Assembly (NCBI GenBank): GCA_017471945.1
Contig: JAFURH010000091.1
Coordinates: 1 to 42,299 of the forward strand
Direction of reading: 5' to 3'
Origin: Clostridia bacterium
GTDB taxonomy: Bacteria > Bacillota > Clostridia > Christensenellales > Borkfalkiaceae
DNA: 42,299 nt
A model generated the notes under the pieces. It searched no databases and was not told where the DNA came from. It was given only the letters and a program-made list of their open reading frames with translations. Positions 1 to 8,504 of the stretch are shown piece by piece. Numbering within the stretch: the first letter of the stretch is position 1; each line of letters begins with the position of its first letter. The position numbers were made by a program, and so were the translations under genes.

Positions 1-2
1 AA

Positions 3-161
3 ACGCTTACGTTGACGAGCGCTGATCTTATTGCGCTTGGATATAGTGAGAAAGATACGTTGACGTTTGGTATCTGGGTGCCGACGGCGGCGTTAAATGG
101 TGGTTATTCGGCGTGTACGTGGCTCGACGATATCAGCTATTATCAAGCAGGCGAGTCTTGA
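3..161 (+). CDS. C-terminal end of a binding-domain protein (partial, 5' end outside window)
   Basis: The frame is open from the window edge and ends at a TGA at 159-161. The 52 visible residues include TLTFGIWVPTAAL and end in TWLDDISYYQAG. That is how the last strands of many carbohydrate-binding beta-sandwich domains (CBM4/9-like) look, with a terminal DD-hydrophobic strand. Function is inferred only from this pattern and from the carbohydrate genes downstream. The same frame stays open after the TGA and runs straight into the next hydrolase-like gene, so the two may be one protein split by a nonsense codon. Confidence 0.5.
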   Translation, partial: TLTLTSADLIALGYSEKDTLTFGIWVPTAALNGGYSACTWLDDISYYQAGES

Positions 162-209
162 ACTGACCGTGCGGCGCAAATCGTTTACGACGAAAGTAAA
201 TCGCTTGAA

Positions 210-1634
210 GTGGGGGCGTCTCTTCCCCCCACGAGCGCCGTGCTTAAAACGGAAAATAACTATTATACGAATGCCGGATTTAACATTTATACGTTAGTCG
301 TGACGGAGAGCACGGTAAAAGACGATTTTGAGCTGGTATATGATCGTTGTGCGGCTCGCGGTATCTCTATGCGAATACGTTTGCACGGAGGGTTCTTGAA
401 AGAAGAATATACGGAGGATTATAATGCGTTTACCGAAATATTCCCCGATATCGACTTTTCTCAGTATCCGTTGCTGCAAGGATTTTTTATCGCCGACGAG
501 CCGAGTTGGTTTGGGTTGCAGTGTATAAAAAACAGTTATGCACCCTGGTTTAATAAATATTATGCCGATAGCAACCTTGAATTTTTCGTCAATTTGTTGT
601 CGGGGTATAGCACCGGGATGGGACCTTTGCGCAACGCAGAAGGCGAATTGATCACGAATAACGGTACGTATAGAAATACAAGCGGTCTTTACGACGGAGA
701 AAATGCCTACTCCGTTGAAACGGGAGCTTTGGTGAAAGTATCTTTGACGGAAGAGGAAAAAGAGACTTTTACGACTGCCTATCACAACGAATGGTTGACG
801 ATATTTGAAGGCGTAAAGTCCGCGAATAAGCATTTTTCGCACGATTCGTATCCATTACTCGATAATCAAACGGGTTGGCGTACGGACTCGGACGGCGAGT
901 ACGAATGGCCCGAAGAGTATGAACGATATCTCTACGACGAATGGCTTGCAAGAACGCTGAATATGGCGACGATAGCTAAGCAGAACGGACATAAGTTCGG
1001 CGCGTATATTCAAGCGTTTGATCAAGGAGATGAGACATATCCTACGGCTGAGTATCGTTTGCCTACGAAATTGGAAGAAATCAAATGGCAAGTGTATATG
1101 AATATCGCGTTTGGCGCAAAAAGGCTGTGTTATTTCGGTTATAGCGCCCACGTAGACGGAACGTATATGGTGGATTCCAACGGCGAACCTTTGCATCTTT
1201 ATTCGTTAGTGAAAGAAATGAACGAAGAGCTTAATAAAGTCGATCACGTTTTCGCGACGTTTGAAACGTGGGTGGGAGTAAAAACGTTTACGCCTGCGAA
1301 CAAGGAAGTTTGTACTGCATTTGAAAAAATTGCAACTAAGGAACTTGCGGCTTTGACTGGCGTTTTAAGCGTTAGTACCGACAGGGAACTCGTCGTGGGA
1401 GAAATGGTTGACGGAAACGACAATCACGGTTATATGTTAGTCGGCTACGACGACCCGTATAACGGCAATTCTACTAACGTAGAAATGACGTTTGACGGAG
1501 CTGACGGCTTTATTATCTATCGCAACGGGGAACGAACTTTATCCGAGTGTACGGACGGAAAGCTTTCGGTTTCCTTAGCGGCAGGCGAAGGAGTGTTCGT
1601 TATTCCCGTATACGTGGGAACGAATGCAGAATGA
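210..1634 (+). CDS. TIM-barrel glycoside hydrolase-like protein, start uncertain (possible pseudogene half)
   Basis: About 474 residues, not assignable to a named family by eye. The layout fits a (beta/alpha)8 hydrolase: AGFNIYTLVV near the start, then GFFIADEPSWF with the D-E-P triplet where many clan-A enzymes carry the acid/base glutamate, then GAYIQAF and YMNIAFGAKRLCYFGY, a strand-helix-strand pattern common in GH42-like and DUF4434-like proteins. A small beta domain follows after about residue 345. The only early start in frame is a GTG at 210 with no ribosome site before it, and the frame is open back to a TGA at 159-161. A single upstream gene interrupted by that TGA is therefore as likely as a separate gene. 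No signal peptide is visible. Confidence 0.55.
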   Translation: MGASLPPTSAVLKTENNYYTNAGFNIYTLVVTESTVKDDFELVYDRCAARGISMRIRLHGGFLKEEYTEDYNAFTEIFPDIDFSQYPLLQGFFIADEPSWFGLQCIKNSYAPWFNKYYADSNLEFFVNLLSGYSTGMGPLRNAEGELITNNGTYRNTSGLYDGENAYSVETGALVKVSLTEEEKETFTTAYHNEWLTIFEGVKSANKHFSHDSYPLLDNQTGWRTDSDGEYEWPEEYERYLYDEWLARTLNMATIAKQNGHKFGAYIQAFDQGDETYPTAEYRLPTKLEEIKWQVYMNIAFGAKRLCYFGYSAHVDGTYMVDSNGEPLHLYSLVKEMNEELNKVDHVFATFETWVGVKTFTPANKEVCTAFEKIATKELAALTGVLSVSTDRELVVGEMVDGNDNHGYMLVGYDDPYNGNSTNVEMTFDGADGFIIYRNGERTLSECTDGKLSVSLAAGEGVFVIPVYVGTNAE

Positions 1635-1652
1635 TCTATTTCAACGTAAGTG

Positions 1653-1679
1653 TCGGCGGGGCGTTTTCCGTCCCGCCGA
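1653..1679 (+). other. Intercistronic hairpin
   Basis: TCGGCGGG at 1653-1660 pairs perfectly with CCCGCCGA at 1672-1679. No T-run follows, so it is unlikely to be a complete intrinsic terminator. It sits between the hydrolase-like gene and the sialidase-like gene and could stabilise or process the message. Confidence 0.6.
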
Positions 1680-1720
1680 TACGATAATTTGCTGATATTA
1701 TTGTGATAAGGAACTATACT

Positions 1721-2851
1721 ATGAAAATAAACGTACACAAGATCGCTACGAATTTTACGGGCGAATATTGTTATACACACGCAAGAGGCACCGCGTTGCC
1801 GTCGGGGAAGATTTTCGTCACTACGCAACCGTTGCTTTTGAGTGGAGTGGATGTTTTTTACGGTGTGGAAAAATTCACGGTTGACGGAAAAAACTTTAAG
1901 GCTTCGCCTATTACGCCGTGTAAAAATCTCGCGCGGGAAAAACGTGGGGAAAAGAATACCGTCGTCGTTTCGGATTGTACGCCGTTATACCATAAAGTCA
2001 CGGGTAAAATCCTGCTTTTGGGACATAGCTTGCTTTACGGCGAGGATAATCGTTTGGTTCAAAAACGACCCCGCCATACCGCATACGCCGTATACGACGG
2101 GGAAAAAGGAGATTTTGAGCATTTCAAGCTCCTCGATATGGGCGATACGGAGTATTATTTTGCGGGAAACGGTTCGGGACAATCCTTTGAAGAAGAAAAC
2201 GGGGACTTGCTGATTCCTTTTTATTATCAAAGCCGTTTTGATATCGAGAACGGAAAATATAACGCTTCTGCCGCCGTGATGCGGTGCGCGTTCGACGGGG
2301 AAAAATTAAAAATTCTTGAAATCGGCGCGCCGCTTGCTTTGAATGTACCTCGAGGCTTTTGCGAACCCTCGGTTATAAAATATGAAAACAAATATTTTCT
2401 TTGCCTGAGAAACGACAACGACGGATATCTTGCAAAAAGCAAAGACGGTTTGCATTACGGCGATCTGCAGCCGCTTTGTTTCGACGATGGATCGTCCGTC
2501 GGAAATTATTGCACGCAACAGCATTGGCTGACGGGCGGCGACAAGCTTTGGCTCGTATATACGCGTCGCGCGGAGAACAACGGACACGTATTCCGTCACC
2601 GCGCTCCGCTGTTTATAGCCGAGGTCGATCCCCTTTCTTTGCGGGTGATCCGTGCCACCGAAAAGGTTGTCGTACCCGAACGCGGGGCGAGGCTCGGAAA
2701 CTTCGGTTGTTGCTCGCTTGGCGATGGAAGAGGCGTCGTAATAGCATCGGAATGGATGCAATTCGGCGGCGGTGATAGCGAAGGCTGGAAAAGATGTATG
2801 CAATACGGTAGCGATAATTCGATCTTTGTATCGGAAATCTTATTTGATTGA
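1721..2851 (+). CDS. Sialidase-like (BNR/beta-propeller) glycoside-active protein
   Basis: 376 residues from ATG 1721; AAGGAAC at 1708-1714 is the ribosome site, whereas the GTG at 1703 lacks one. The N-terminal ARGTALPSGKIF resembles the R-x-P strand of sialidase-fold proteins. An Asp-box-like SKDGLHYG lies in the middle, and regularly spaced beta segments run through the chain. FCEPSVIKYENKYFLCLRND is typical of propeller blades in sialidase and GH43/GH130-like proteins. No signal peptide is seen, so it may act inside the cell on imported glycosides. It stops 9 nt before the next gene and is probably co-transcribed. True sialidase activity is not shown: the full arginine triad cannot be identified by eye. 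Confidence 0.6.
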   Translation: MKINVHKIATNFTGEYCYTHARGTALPSGKIFVTTQPLLLSGVDVFYGVEKFTVDGKNFKASPITPCKNLAREKRGEKNTVVVSDCTPLYHKVTGKILLLGHSLLYGEDNRLVQKRPRHTAYAVYDGEKGDFEHFKLLDMGDTEYYFAGNGSGQSFEEENGDLLIPFYYQSRFDIENGKYNASAAVMRCAFDGEKLKILEIGAPLALNVPRGFCEPSVIKYENKYFLCLRNDNDGYLAKSKDGLHYGDLQPLCFDDGSSVGNYCTQQHWLTGGDKLWLVYTRRAENNGHVFRHRAPLFIAEVDPLSLRVIRATEKVVVPERGARLGNFGCCSLGDGRGVVIASEWMQFGGGDSEGWKRCMQYGSDNSIFVSEILFD

Positions 2852-2860
2852 GGTGAAGAG

Positions 2861-3622
2861 ATGTACACACAATCGAAACTATTGGAAAATATTAAGGAAT
2901 TAGGAATCGAAGAGACAGATCTGTTGACGGCGCACACTTCGTTAAAATCAGTCGGGAAGATCGATGCAACGGGGTATACGAGCGCGGCGGAAGCGTTGAT
3001 CTCGGCATTACGAGAAAGCGTGAAAAAGGGCTTGTTGTTTATTCCCGCGCACACGTTTTCGAATATTCGGGAAACGCCCGTTTTCGATATTCGGAACACG
3101 ATGCCGTGTATCGGAGGCGTGCCTTGCGCGGCTGTGGAAATGGCAAATCGCGCTTATGATCGCGGGGATCAAACCTGCGTGAGATCGATGCACGTCTCTC
3201 ATTCGGTGGTGGCGTTCGGTGAAAAGGCAAAGGAATACGTCGCGGACGATAGGAGGGCTGTTTCGCCCGTTCCGATGTTCGGCTGCTACGGAAAACTGTT
3301 GGAGCAGGGTGGAAAAATTTTGTTTATCGGTACAAAATTGAGCAACAATACTTTTATTCACGCGATAGACGAATACGTACAGCCCGAGGGAATGTCTGCG
3401 CCGTACGAGATCACGGCGATCGATTATGATGGTAGCCGTAGCACGCGTATTGCGAGAAATTGTCAAGGACCTTCGGCGAAATACGTCGGTTATCAGCCCT
3501 ATTTAGAAAAGGCAGGCGCGCTCAGTTATGGTAAAATCGGCGACGCGGATTGTATCCTTTGCGACGCAAAAAAATGTTACGACGTGGTAGTGGCAGAGCG
3601 AAGAAACGTTATGGGCTATTGA
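2861..3622 (+). CDS. AAC(3)-family N-acetyltransferase
   Basis: 253 residues with an AGGTGAAGAG ribosome site directly before ATG 2861. Family landmarks are visible: HTSLKSVG at residues 25-32, RSMHVSHSVVAFG at 108-120 (usual form R-S-x-H-P-T-H-S), and GTKLSNNTFIHAIDE at 157-171, whose His and Glu match the acetyl-CoA/active-site region. The family moves an acetyl group from acetyl-CoA to an amine and includes aminoglycoside 3-N-acetyltransferases as well as relatives with other amine substrates. Its place inside a glycan-degradation operon, 38 nt before the beta-glucuronidase, suggests an amino-sugar or related metabolite rather than drug resistance; that is inference. The usual proline in the H-P-T-H motif is valine here. 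Confidence 0.8.
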   Translation: MYTQSKLLENIKELGIEETDLLTAHTSLKSVGKIDATGYTSAAEALISALRESVKKGLLFIPAHTFSNIRETPVFDIRNTMPCIGGVPCAAVEMANRAYDRGDQTCVRSMHVSHSVVAFGEKAKEYVADDRRAVSPVPMFGCYGKLLEQGGKILFIGTKLSNNTFIHAIDEYVQPEGMSAPYEITAIDYDGSRSTRIARNCQGPSAKYVGYQPYLEKAGALSYGKIGDADCILCDAKKCYDVVVAERRNVMGY

Positions 3623-3660
3623 AAAAGAAAAATTAAAAAATAAAAAGTGAGGAAAAGAAA

Positions 3661-5337
3661 ATGTTATATCCTAAAATCAATCATCGTAGGGACGTATATA
3701 ACTTAAACGGAGTTTGGGAATATGCGTTTGTGGAAGAAGATTATTTACCCACGGCTATGAATCCGAACGGCAAGCCGATGGCGGTGCCGGCAAGCTACAA
3801 CGAAATTTTAACTGATATGAATATGAAAGAATATTCGGGAAAGGTATTGTATGAAAGAGAGTTTGCCGTGCCGAAAAGAGAGGACTGTCTGTATCGCTTG
3901 CGGATTGGCGCGACGAGTCACAAATGCGAAGTGTATCTGAACAGTGAAAAGATCGGAGAAGGAATCAACGGGTTTTATCCGATCGATCTGCCTTTGGAAG
4001 GGCTGAAAGAACAAAACCGTTTATCTATCGTTATCGACAATCGTTTAACGGCGCAGACCTTTCCCAATGGGCGTATTAAGAACGGCAAACAGCTCATTCA
4101 GCACGATTTCTATAATTATACGGGGATTCACCGCGACGTGCTTGTGTATACTTTGCCGAAACAGCATATCGACGACGTAGTCATTCGAACGGTCGTGGAC
4201 GGGGATTACGGGAAAGTATCCGTGGAAGTGCGTGGCGAGTATAAAGATATTCGTTATCGCGTATTAAACGAGCGGGGCGAGGAGGTCGTTTGCTCGAAAG
4301 AGAACGTGTTTCAAATCCCCGATCCCGTGCGTTGGGAGGTGTTGAACTCGTATTTATATACTCTGATTGTGGAGACGGACACGGATCAATACGAAGAAAA
4401 ATTCGGTATTCGAAAAGTGGAAATCAAGGGAACGCAATTTCTCGTAAACGATAAACCCGTTTATTTCAAGGGATTCGGTATGCACGAAGATTTCTTCGTG
4501 CTCGGGAAAGGCAACAATCCCGCGGTTACTCTTCGCAATTTCGAGTGTATGAAATGGATCAATGCAAATTCATTCAGAACGAGCCATTATCCGTATAGCG
4601 AGGAAGTGCTTGATTTGGCGGATAGATACGGATTCTTGGTGATCGACGAAGCGCCTGCGGCGGGGCTTGTGCTTTGGGAGGAATGTTTTGGAGAGAATGG
4701 AGCAAACGAGGAAACTTTGGCGATTCACAAGGAGCTGATGAAACGGCTCTACGAGCGCGACAAAAATCATCCCTGCGTGGTGATGGTAAGCGTTTCCAAC
4801 GAGCCGCAAACTACGGAGAAAAACAGTGAAAAATATTTCGAGGAAGTCTTTGCGTATACGAGAAAATTCTGGGAAGTGCCTGTCACGCTCGTCGAACCTT
4901 CGTTGGGCTATGCACACAATTCTTGCGTGGCAAAATTTTCGGATGTGATCTGCGTCAATCGGTATCTGGGTTGGTATACCAATCACGGCGATTTAACGGT
5001 GATTGAAGAAAAGCTCACTAAAGATCTCACCGATTTTTACGAGAAATATAAAAAGCCCGTGATCTTATCGGAATTCGGCGCGGATACGATTGAAGGCTTG
5101 CATACTTTGCCTGCGGAAGGATTTTCAGAGGATTTTCAGACGTTTTATATAGCGGAAAATTGTAAGGTCTTGGATAAACTCGATTTTTGTATCGGGGAAC
5201 ACGTATGGAATTTTGCCGACTTCAAGACCCAACAAACGACTGGACGAGTGAGAGGTAACCGCAAGGGCGTATTTACGAAGGAACGGCAACCGAAGATGGC
5301 GGCGTATTACTTGAAGGAGCGTTGGAAAAATAAATAA
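3661..5337 (+). CDS. uidA: Beta-glucuronidase, glycoside hydrolase family 2
   Basis: 558 residues. It hydrolyses beta-D-glucuronides. The three GH2 parts are present: sugar-binding jelly roll (about 1-160), immunoglobulin-like domain (about 165-255) and TIM barrel (about 260-558). The acid/base is E381 in SNEP, the nucleophile E471 in LSEFGADT, and the carboxylate-reading N-x-K motif is N533-R534-K535 in GNRKG. HVWNFADF follows the Escherichia coli enzyme closely. The stretch after APAAG (about 332-350) is much shorter than the E. coli active-site loop, so this is a mini-loop or no-loop type, consistent with its shorter length (about 600 in E. coli). No signal peptide. Ribosome site GAGG before ATG 3661. 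Confidence 0.93.
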   Translation: MLYPKINHRRDVYNLNGVWEYAFVEEDYLPTAMNPNGKPMAVPASYNEILTDMNMKEYSGKVLYEREFAVPKREDCLYRLRIGATSHKCEVYLNSEKIGEGINGFYPIDLPLEGLKEQNRLSIVIDNRLTAQTFPNGRIKNGKQLIQHDFYNYTGIHRDVLVYTLPKQHIDDVVIRTVVDGDYGKVSVEVRGEYKDIRYRVLNERGEEVVCSKENVFQIPDPVRWEVLNSYLYTLIVETDTDQYEEKFGIRKVEIKGTQFLVNDKPVYFKGFGMHEDFFVLGKGNNPAVTLRNFECMKWINANSFRTSHYPYSEEVLDLADRYGFLVIDEAPAAGLVLWEECFGENGANEETLAIHKELMKRLYERDKNHPCVVMVSVSNEPQTTEKNSEKYFEEVFAYTRKFWEVPVTLVEPSLGYAHNSCVAKFSDVICVNRYLGWYTNHGDLTVIEEKLTKDLTDFYEKYKKPVILSEFGADTIEGLHTLPAEGFSEDFQTFYIAENCKVLDKLDFCIGEHVWNFADFKTQQTTGRVRGNRKGVFTKERQPKMAAYYLKERWKNK

Positions 5338-5378
5338 TTTTTAAAATAAGTTGTAGCTTGACAAAAAGGAGATAGATT

Positions 5379-6122
5379 ATGAATAACAGTATAAAGATGG
5401 AATTGTCATATCCACGAGAAGTGGAGAGAGTGAAAAAAGAACAACTTCCGGTGCTGTTGCCGATCGGAACGATGGAATATCACAGTACGCATTGTCCGTA
5501 CGGCTGCGACACGTTGGTCGCGCAAGGGATATGCGAAAAGGTCGCGGAACAGGTCGAAGCTATGATTTTGCCGCCCGTGTGGTACGGTGTGGCGAGCTAC
5601 GCTGTGGGCGGTCCTGAAACGAATACCTTAAACGTAGATTGCGACACGATGGAAAATTACGTATATTGTATTTTGAAATCGCTTTTCGATAGCGGCTTTA
5701 AGAAAAATATTTTTATTATTATCGCGCACCAAACGGAGGACTATATGCCGATGACGTTAGCGTGTATGAAAGCCGCGAAAAAGCTCATTATGTCGGATTT
5801 AGAAAAAACGAGCGGCTACGGCTGGTGGGGAAAACGGGAAAACAAGAATTTTTATTCTAATCTTTCCGAGTCGGATGGTCCTTGGAATAGGATCAGAATT
5901 GTACGTGTGCCGTATACGAAAAGCTCGAAGGGCTTGGGCGATCACGCGGGGATTTATGAGTGTTCAATGCTGGAAAATCTTTATCCCGGCAGTATTAAAC
6001 TCGAGCGTTTGGGCGAAGCGGACGATTGGTTTGCAGAGACGGCAATGGATATGAACGAAGAACTCGGCAAAGAAATGGTGGATATTGCGGTAAACGATAT
6101 TATCGCTATGATTAAGGAGTAA
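5379..6122 (+). CDS. Creatininase-family amidohydrolase
   Basis: 247 residues, AAGGAG ribosome site before ATG 5379. Metal-binding positions of the family are recognisable: E33 and H35 in GTMEYHSTH, D44 in CDT, H117 in IIAHQTE (where relatives have N-G-H-G-G-N), and E194 in HAGIYECS. Family members are zinc or manganese enzymes that open cyclic amides or cleave C-N bonds (creatinine, formamidopyrimidine, mycofactocin precursor). The substrate here is unknown. Placement between two sugar hydrolases, 3 nt before the next start, points to a role in processing an amide- or lactam-bearing sugar derivative, which is inference only. Confidence 0.8.
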   Translation: MNNSIKMELSYPREVERVKKEQLPVLLPIGTMEYHSTHCPYGCDTLVAQGICEKVAEQVEAMILPPVWYGVASYAVGGPETNTLNVDCDTMENYVYCILKSLFDSGFKKNIFIIIAHQTEDYMPMTLACMKAAKKLIMSDLEKTSGYGWWGKRENKNFYSNLSESDGPWNRIRIVRVPYTKSSKGLGDHAGIYECSMLENLYPGSIKLERLGEADDWFAETAMDMNEELGKEMVDIAVNDIIAMIKE

Positions 6123-6125
6123 ATT

Positions 6126-8237
6126 ATGTTAACCCCTCAAAGTAATTACGACTTTAAAAAAGAACTGTTGTGCATACATAAAAGGAATATCGTAAACAAA
6201 ACGCTTTTGCCCGAACAGGACGAATTCACTTTTACGAACGGGATAAAGATTTTCGTTGAGGACTTTGAAAATCCAGTGATCATAACGGCGGTCAGGGATT
6301 TCGAGGACTATCTGTTTACGTCGATGGACGTTTCTGTGTGTATCGTGAAAGATCCGACAGAAGCGAGCGTGTCTATCGCGCTCGGACAAGATTTAGGCGA
6401 AGGCGAAGGATATATGGGGTATCGTATCACGACGGGAAAAAGTTCCTTAAAGATCGAAGGCCACGACGAAAGAGGGGTTGCGCAAGCTCTTTATTATTTG
6501 GAAGATTTAATGAATATCCGTAAAGCGCCGTTTATAAAGTGCGGGCAAGTGGAGCGTAAGGCGTTATTTTCTCCCCGTATCACGCAATCCCCGTTCGGAA
6601 TGTACGAATACCCCGACGAAGCGTTTGCGATTATGGCGCACTACGGCTTTGACGCGATTGATCTTTGGCTCAAAGATGCATATACCGATAATCGTGGGTG
6701 CTATATCGACGTGCGTTTGATCACTGAGCGCGCGGAAAAGTACGGTATCGACGTGTACGTTCAATTATACGCGCCGCACTCCAAACATCCCGAAGAAGCG
6801 GACGCGCAGGTGTTTTACGATAAGCTCTACGGAGAGCTGTTTACTATCTGTCCGAAGATAAAAGGAATTACACTCGTAGGGGAAGCAAATCAGTTTGCAA
6901 GCCGCGATTCTGCCGTAGGGAAAACGCCGTTTGTTGCGAATTTCGAGGAGAATATCCCTACGGGCAAAACGAGTCCGGGCTGGTGGCCCTGCAAAGACTA
7001 TCCCGAGTGGGTGGCGATGGTGGCGCGAGCCATTCGCAAAAAACGTGCCGATGCGGAAGTTATCTTCTGCACGTATAATTGGGGATTTGCACCCGAAAAG
7101 GAACGCGTACGCCTGATTGAAAATCTTCCCGAAAATATCAGTTTGCTTGCAACGTGGGATATGTTTCATCAATATAAACTCGGAAATTCGGTGGAGAACG
7201 TATGGGATTATACGCTAAGTTATATCGGACCGGGCGAATATTTCACGAGCGAAGCGATTGCGGCGAAAAAGCGTGGGATTAAGCTTATGGCAAACAGTCA
7301 GACGGCGGGTAAGACGTGGGATTTCGGCGTAATTCCCTACGAGCCTATGCCTCAACAATGGATCAAACGCTATAAGCGTATGCAGCAAGCGCACGAAGAA
7401 TGGGGGCTTGCGGGCTTACTCGAAACTATTCACTACGGCTTCCACCCGTCTATTATCTGCGAAATAGAAAAGCAAGCGTTTTTCACGGAAATTGAGCCGT
7501 TGGAACTCACTTTTGAAAAATTACTTCGCCGCGATTACGGAGAAAACGCGCCGATAGTGGAAAAGGCGATGGCGTTATTCAGCGAAGGAATCACGCACTA
7601 CGTGCCGACGAACGAGGATATGTACGGCGGATTTCGTATTGGACCTTCCTATCCGTTGTGGTCGGGGGTAATGGAGGGCTTGCCTGCCACGATTCCTGAA
7701 CAAGGCAGAATGCCGTCCCGCCCGCACGCGATGTTTGGCAACGGGATTTATTTTGGAGTATATTCTCCCGATTTAGACGGCAAAAACTCTCTGCCCGGCG
7801 TGAGAATTTTCGACGAGATCGAGTCCGTGCAAACATTAGAAAGGTTTATACAAGACGGAATACGGCTTTTGGAAAGCGTAGAAACTCCCAACGAAAATCT
7901 TTTAAAACTCGTTAATCTTGCGAAATTTATGCGCAATTCCTGCCGCACGGTTTTGAATGTGAAAAAGCATTATACCTTAAAACAAAAGCTGAGTATCGCA
8001 GGGGATAAGGAAACCGCCGAAGCTTTGATAAACAGCATAGAACAAATCGTTTTGGTGGAGCGTGAAAACGTGCTCGATAGTATACCGCTCGTGCAAACGG
8101 ATTCTCGGTTGGGCTGGGAGCCGAGTATGGAGTATACGACGGACGAAAAAGGCTTGCGCTGGAAGCTTCGTCAGCTCGATTACGAATTGACCGTTAAAAT
8201 CCCTACGTATAGAAAAGCCAACGCGTTGAAGGCATAA
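6126..8237 (+). CDS. Large glycoside hydrolase-like protein with GH20b/alpha-glucuronidase-type N-domain
   Basis: 703 residues; the ribosome site AAGGAG overlaps the end of the preceding gene. Residues about 20-140 look like the alpha/beta domain found before GH20, GH67 and GH84 barrels: VSIALGQDLGEGEGYMGYRI then LKIEGHDERGVAQALYYLEDLM, where the last part is the helix typical of these domains. A barrel follows: SPRITQSPFGMYEYPDEAF, GFDAIDLWLKD, YGIDVYVQLYAPHSKHPE, KIKGITLVGE, then VIFCTYNWGF. The glutamate in LVGEANQF is a candidate catalytic acid. A helical C-terminal part covers about 480-703. No signal peptide. I cannot assign a CAZy family; a glucuronide- or hexosamine-acting enzyme would suit the neighbours. 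Confidence 0.6.
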   Translation: MLTPQSNYDFKKELLCIHKRNIVNKTLLPEQDEFTFTNGIKIFVEDFENPVIITAVRDFEDYLFTSMDVSVCIVKDPTEASVSIALGQDLGEGEGYMGYRITTGKSSLKIEGHDERGVAQALYYLEDLMNIRKAPFIKCGQVERKALFSPRITQSPFGMYEYPDEAFAIMAHYGFDAIDLWLKDAYTDNRGCYIDVRLITERAEKYGIDVYVQLYAPHSKHPEEADAQVFYDKLYGELFTICPKIKGITLVGEANQFASRDSAVGKTPFVANFEENIPTGKTSPGWWPCKDYPEWVAMVARAIRKKRADAEVIFCTYNWGFAPEKERVRLIENLPENISLLATWDMFHQYKLGNSVENVWDYTLSYIGPGEYFTSEAIAAKKRGIKLMANSQTAGKTWDFGVIPYEPMPQQWIKRYKRMQQAHEEWGLAGLLETIHYGFHPSIICEIEKQAFFTEIEPLELTFEKLLRRDYGENAPIVEKAMALFSEGITHYVPTNEDMYGGFRIGPSYPLWSGVMEGLPATIPEQGRMPSRPHAMFGNGIYFGVYSPDLDGKNSLPGVRIFDEIESVQTLERFIQDGIRLLESVETPNENLLKLVNLAKFMRNSCRTVLNVKKHYTLKQKLSIAGDKETAEALINSIEQIVLVERENVLDSIPLVQTDSRLGWEPSMEYTTDEKGLRWKLRQLDYELTVKIPTYRKANALKA

Positions 8238-8504
8238 GAAAAAGAACTAAGTGTTGTTATGCGCACTAAAAATTAGACGAAACTTTTTGTGTTCATATGT
8301 TTTATGGTAAAAAGGGTAAAAATTAAAAATATTCGATAGAATTTAAATTATCTGCGATATTACATATACGGTATCCATAGTCGTAGTCTACAACCTTGTG
8401 GGCGGCGTTGCAAGCGGTAGAGGTAAAATATAAAGATAAAAAATTGTTTAAGAAAATCAAAACAGGTTTATAAATAGATATGTTATCGAAATAATGAACA
8501 GTCG

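Noticed and set aside
2861-3622. Antibiotic-resistance gene
   Set aside because: The AAC(3) fold is clear, but the gene is embedded in a sugar-degradation operon and its active-site box differs (V for P), so drug resistance cannot be assumed.
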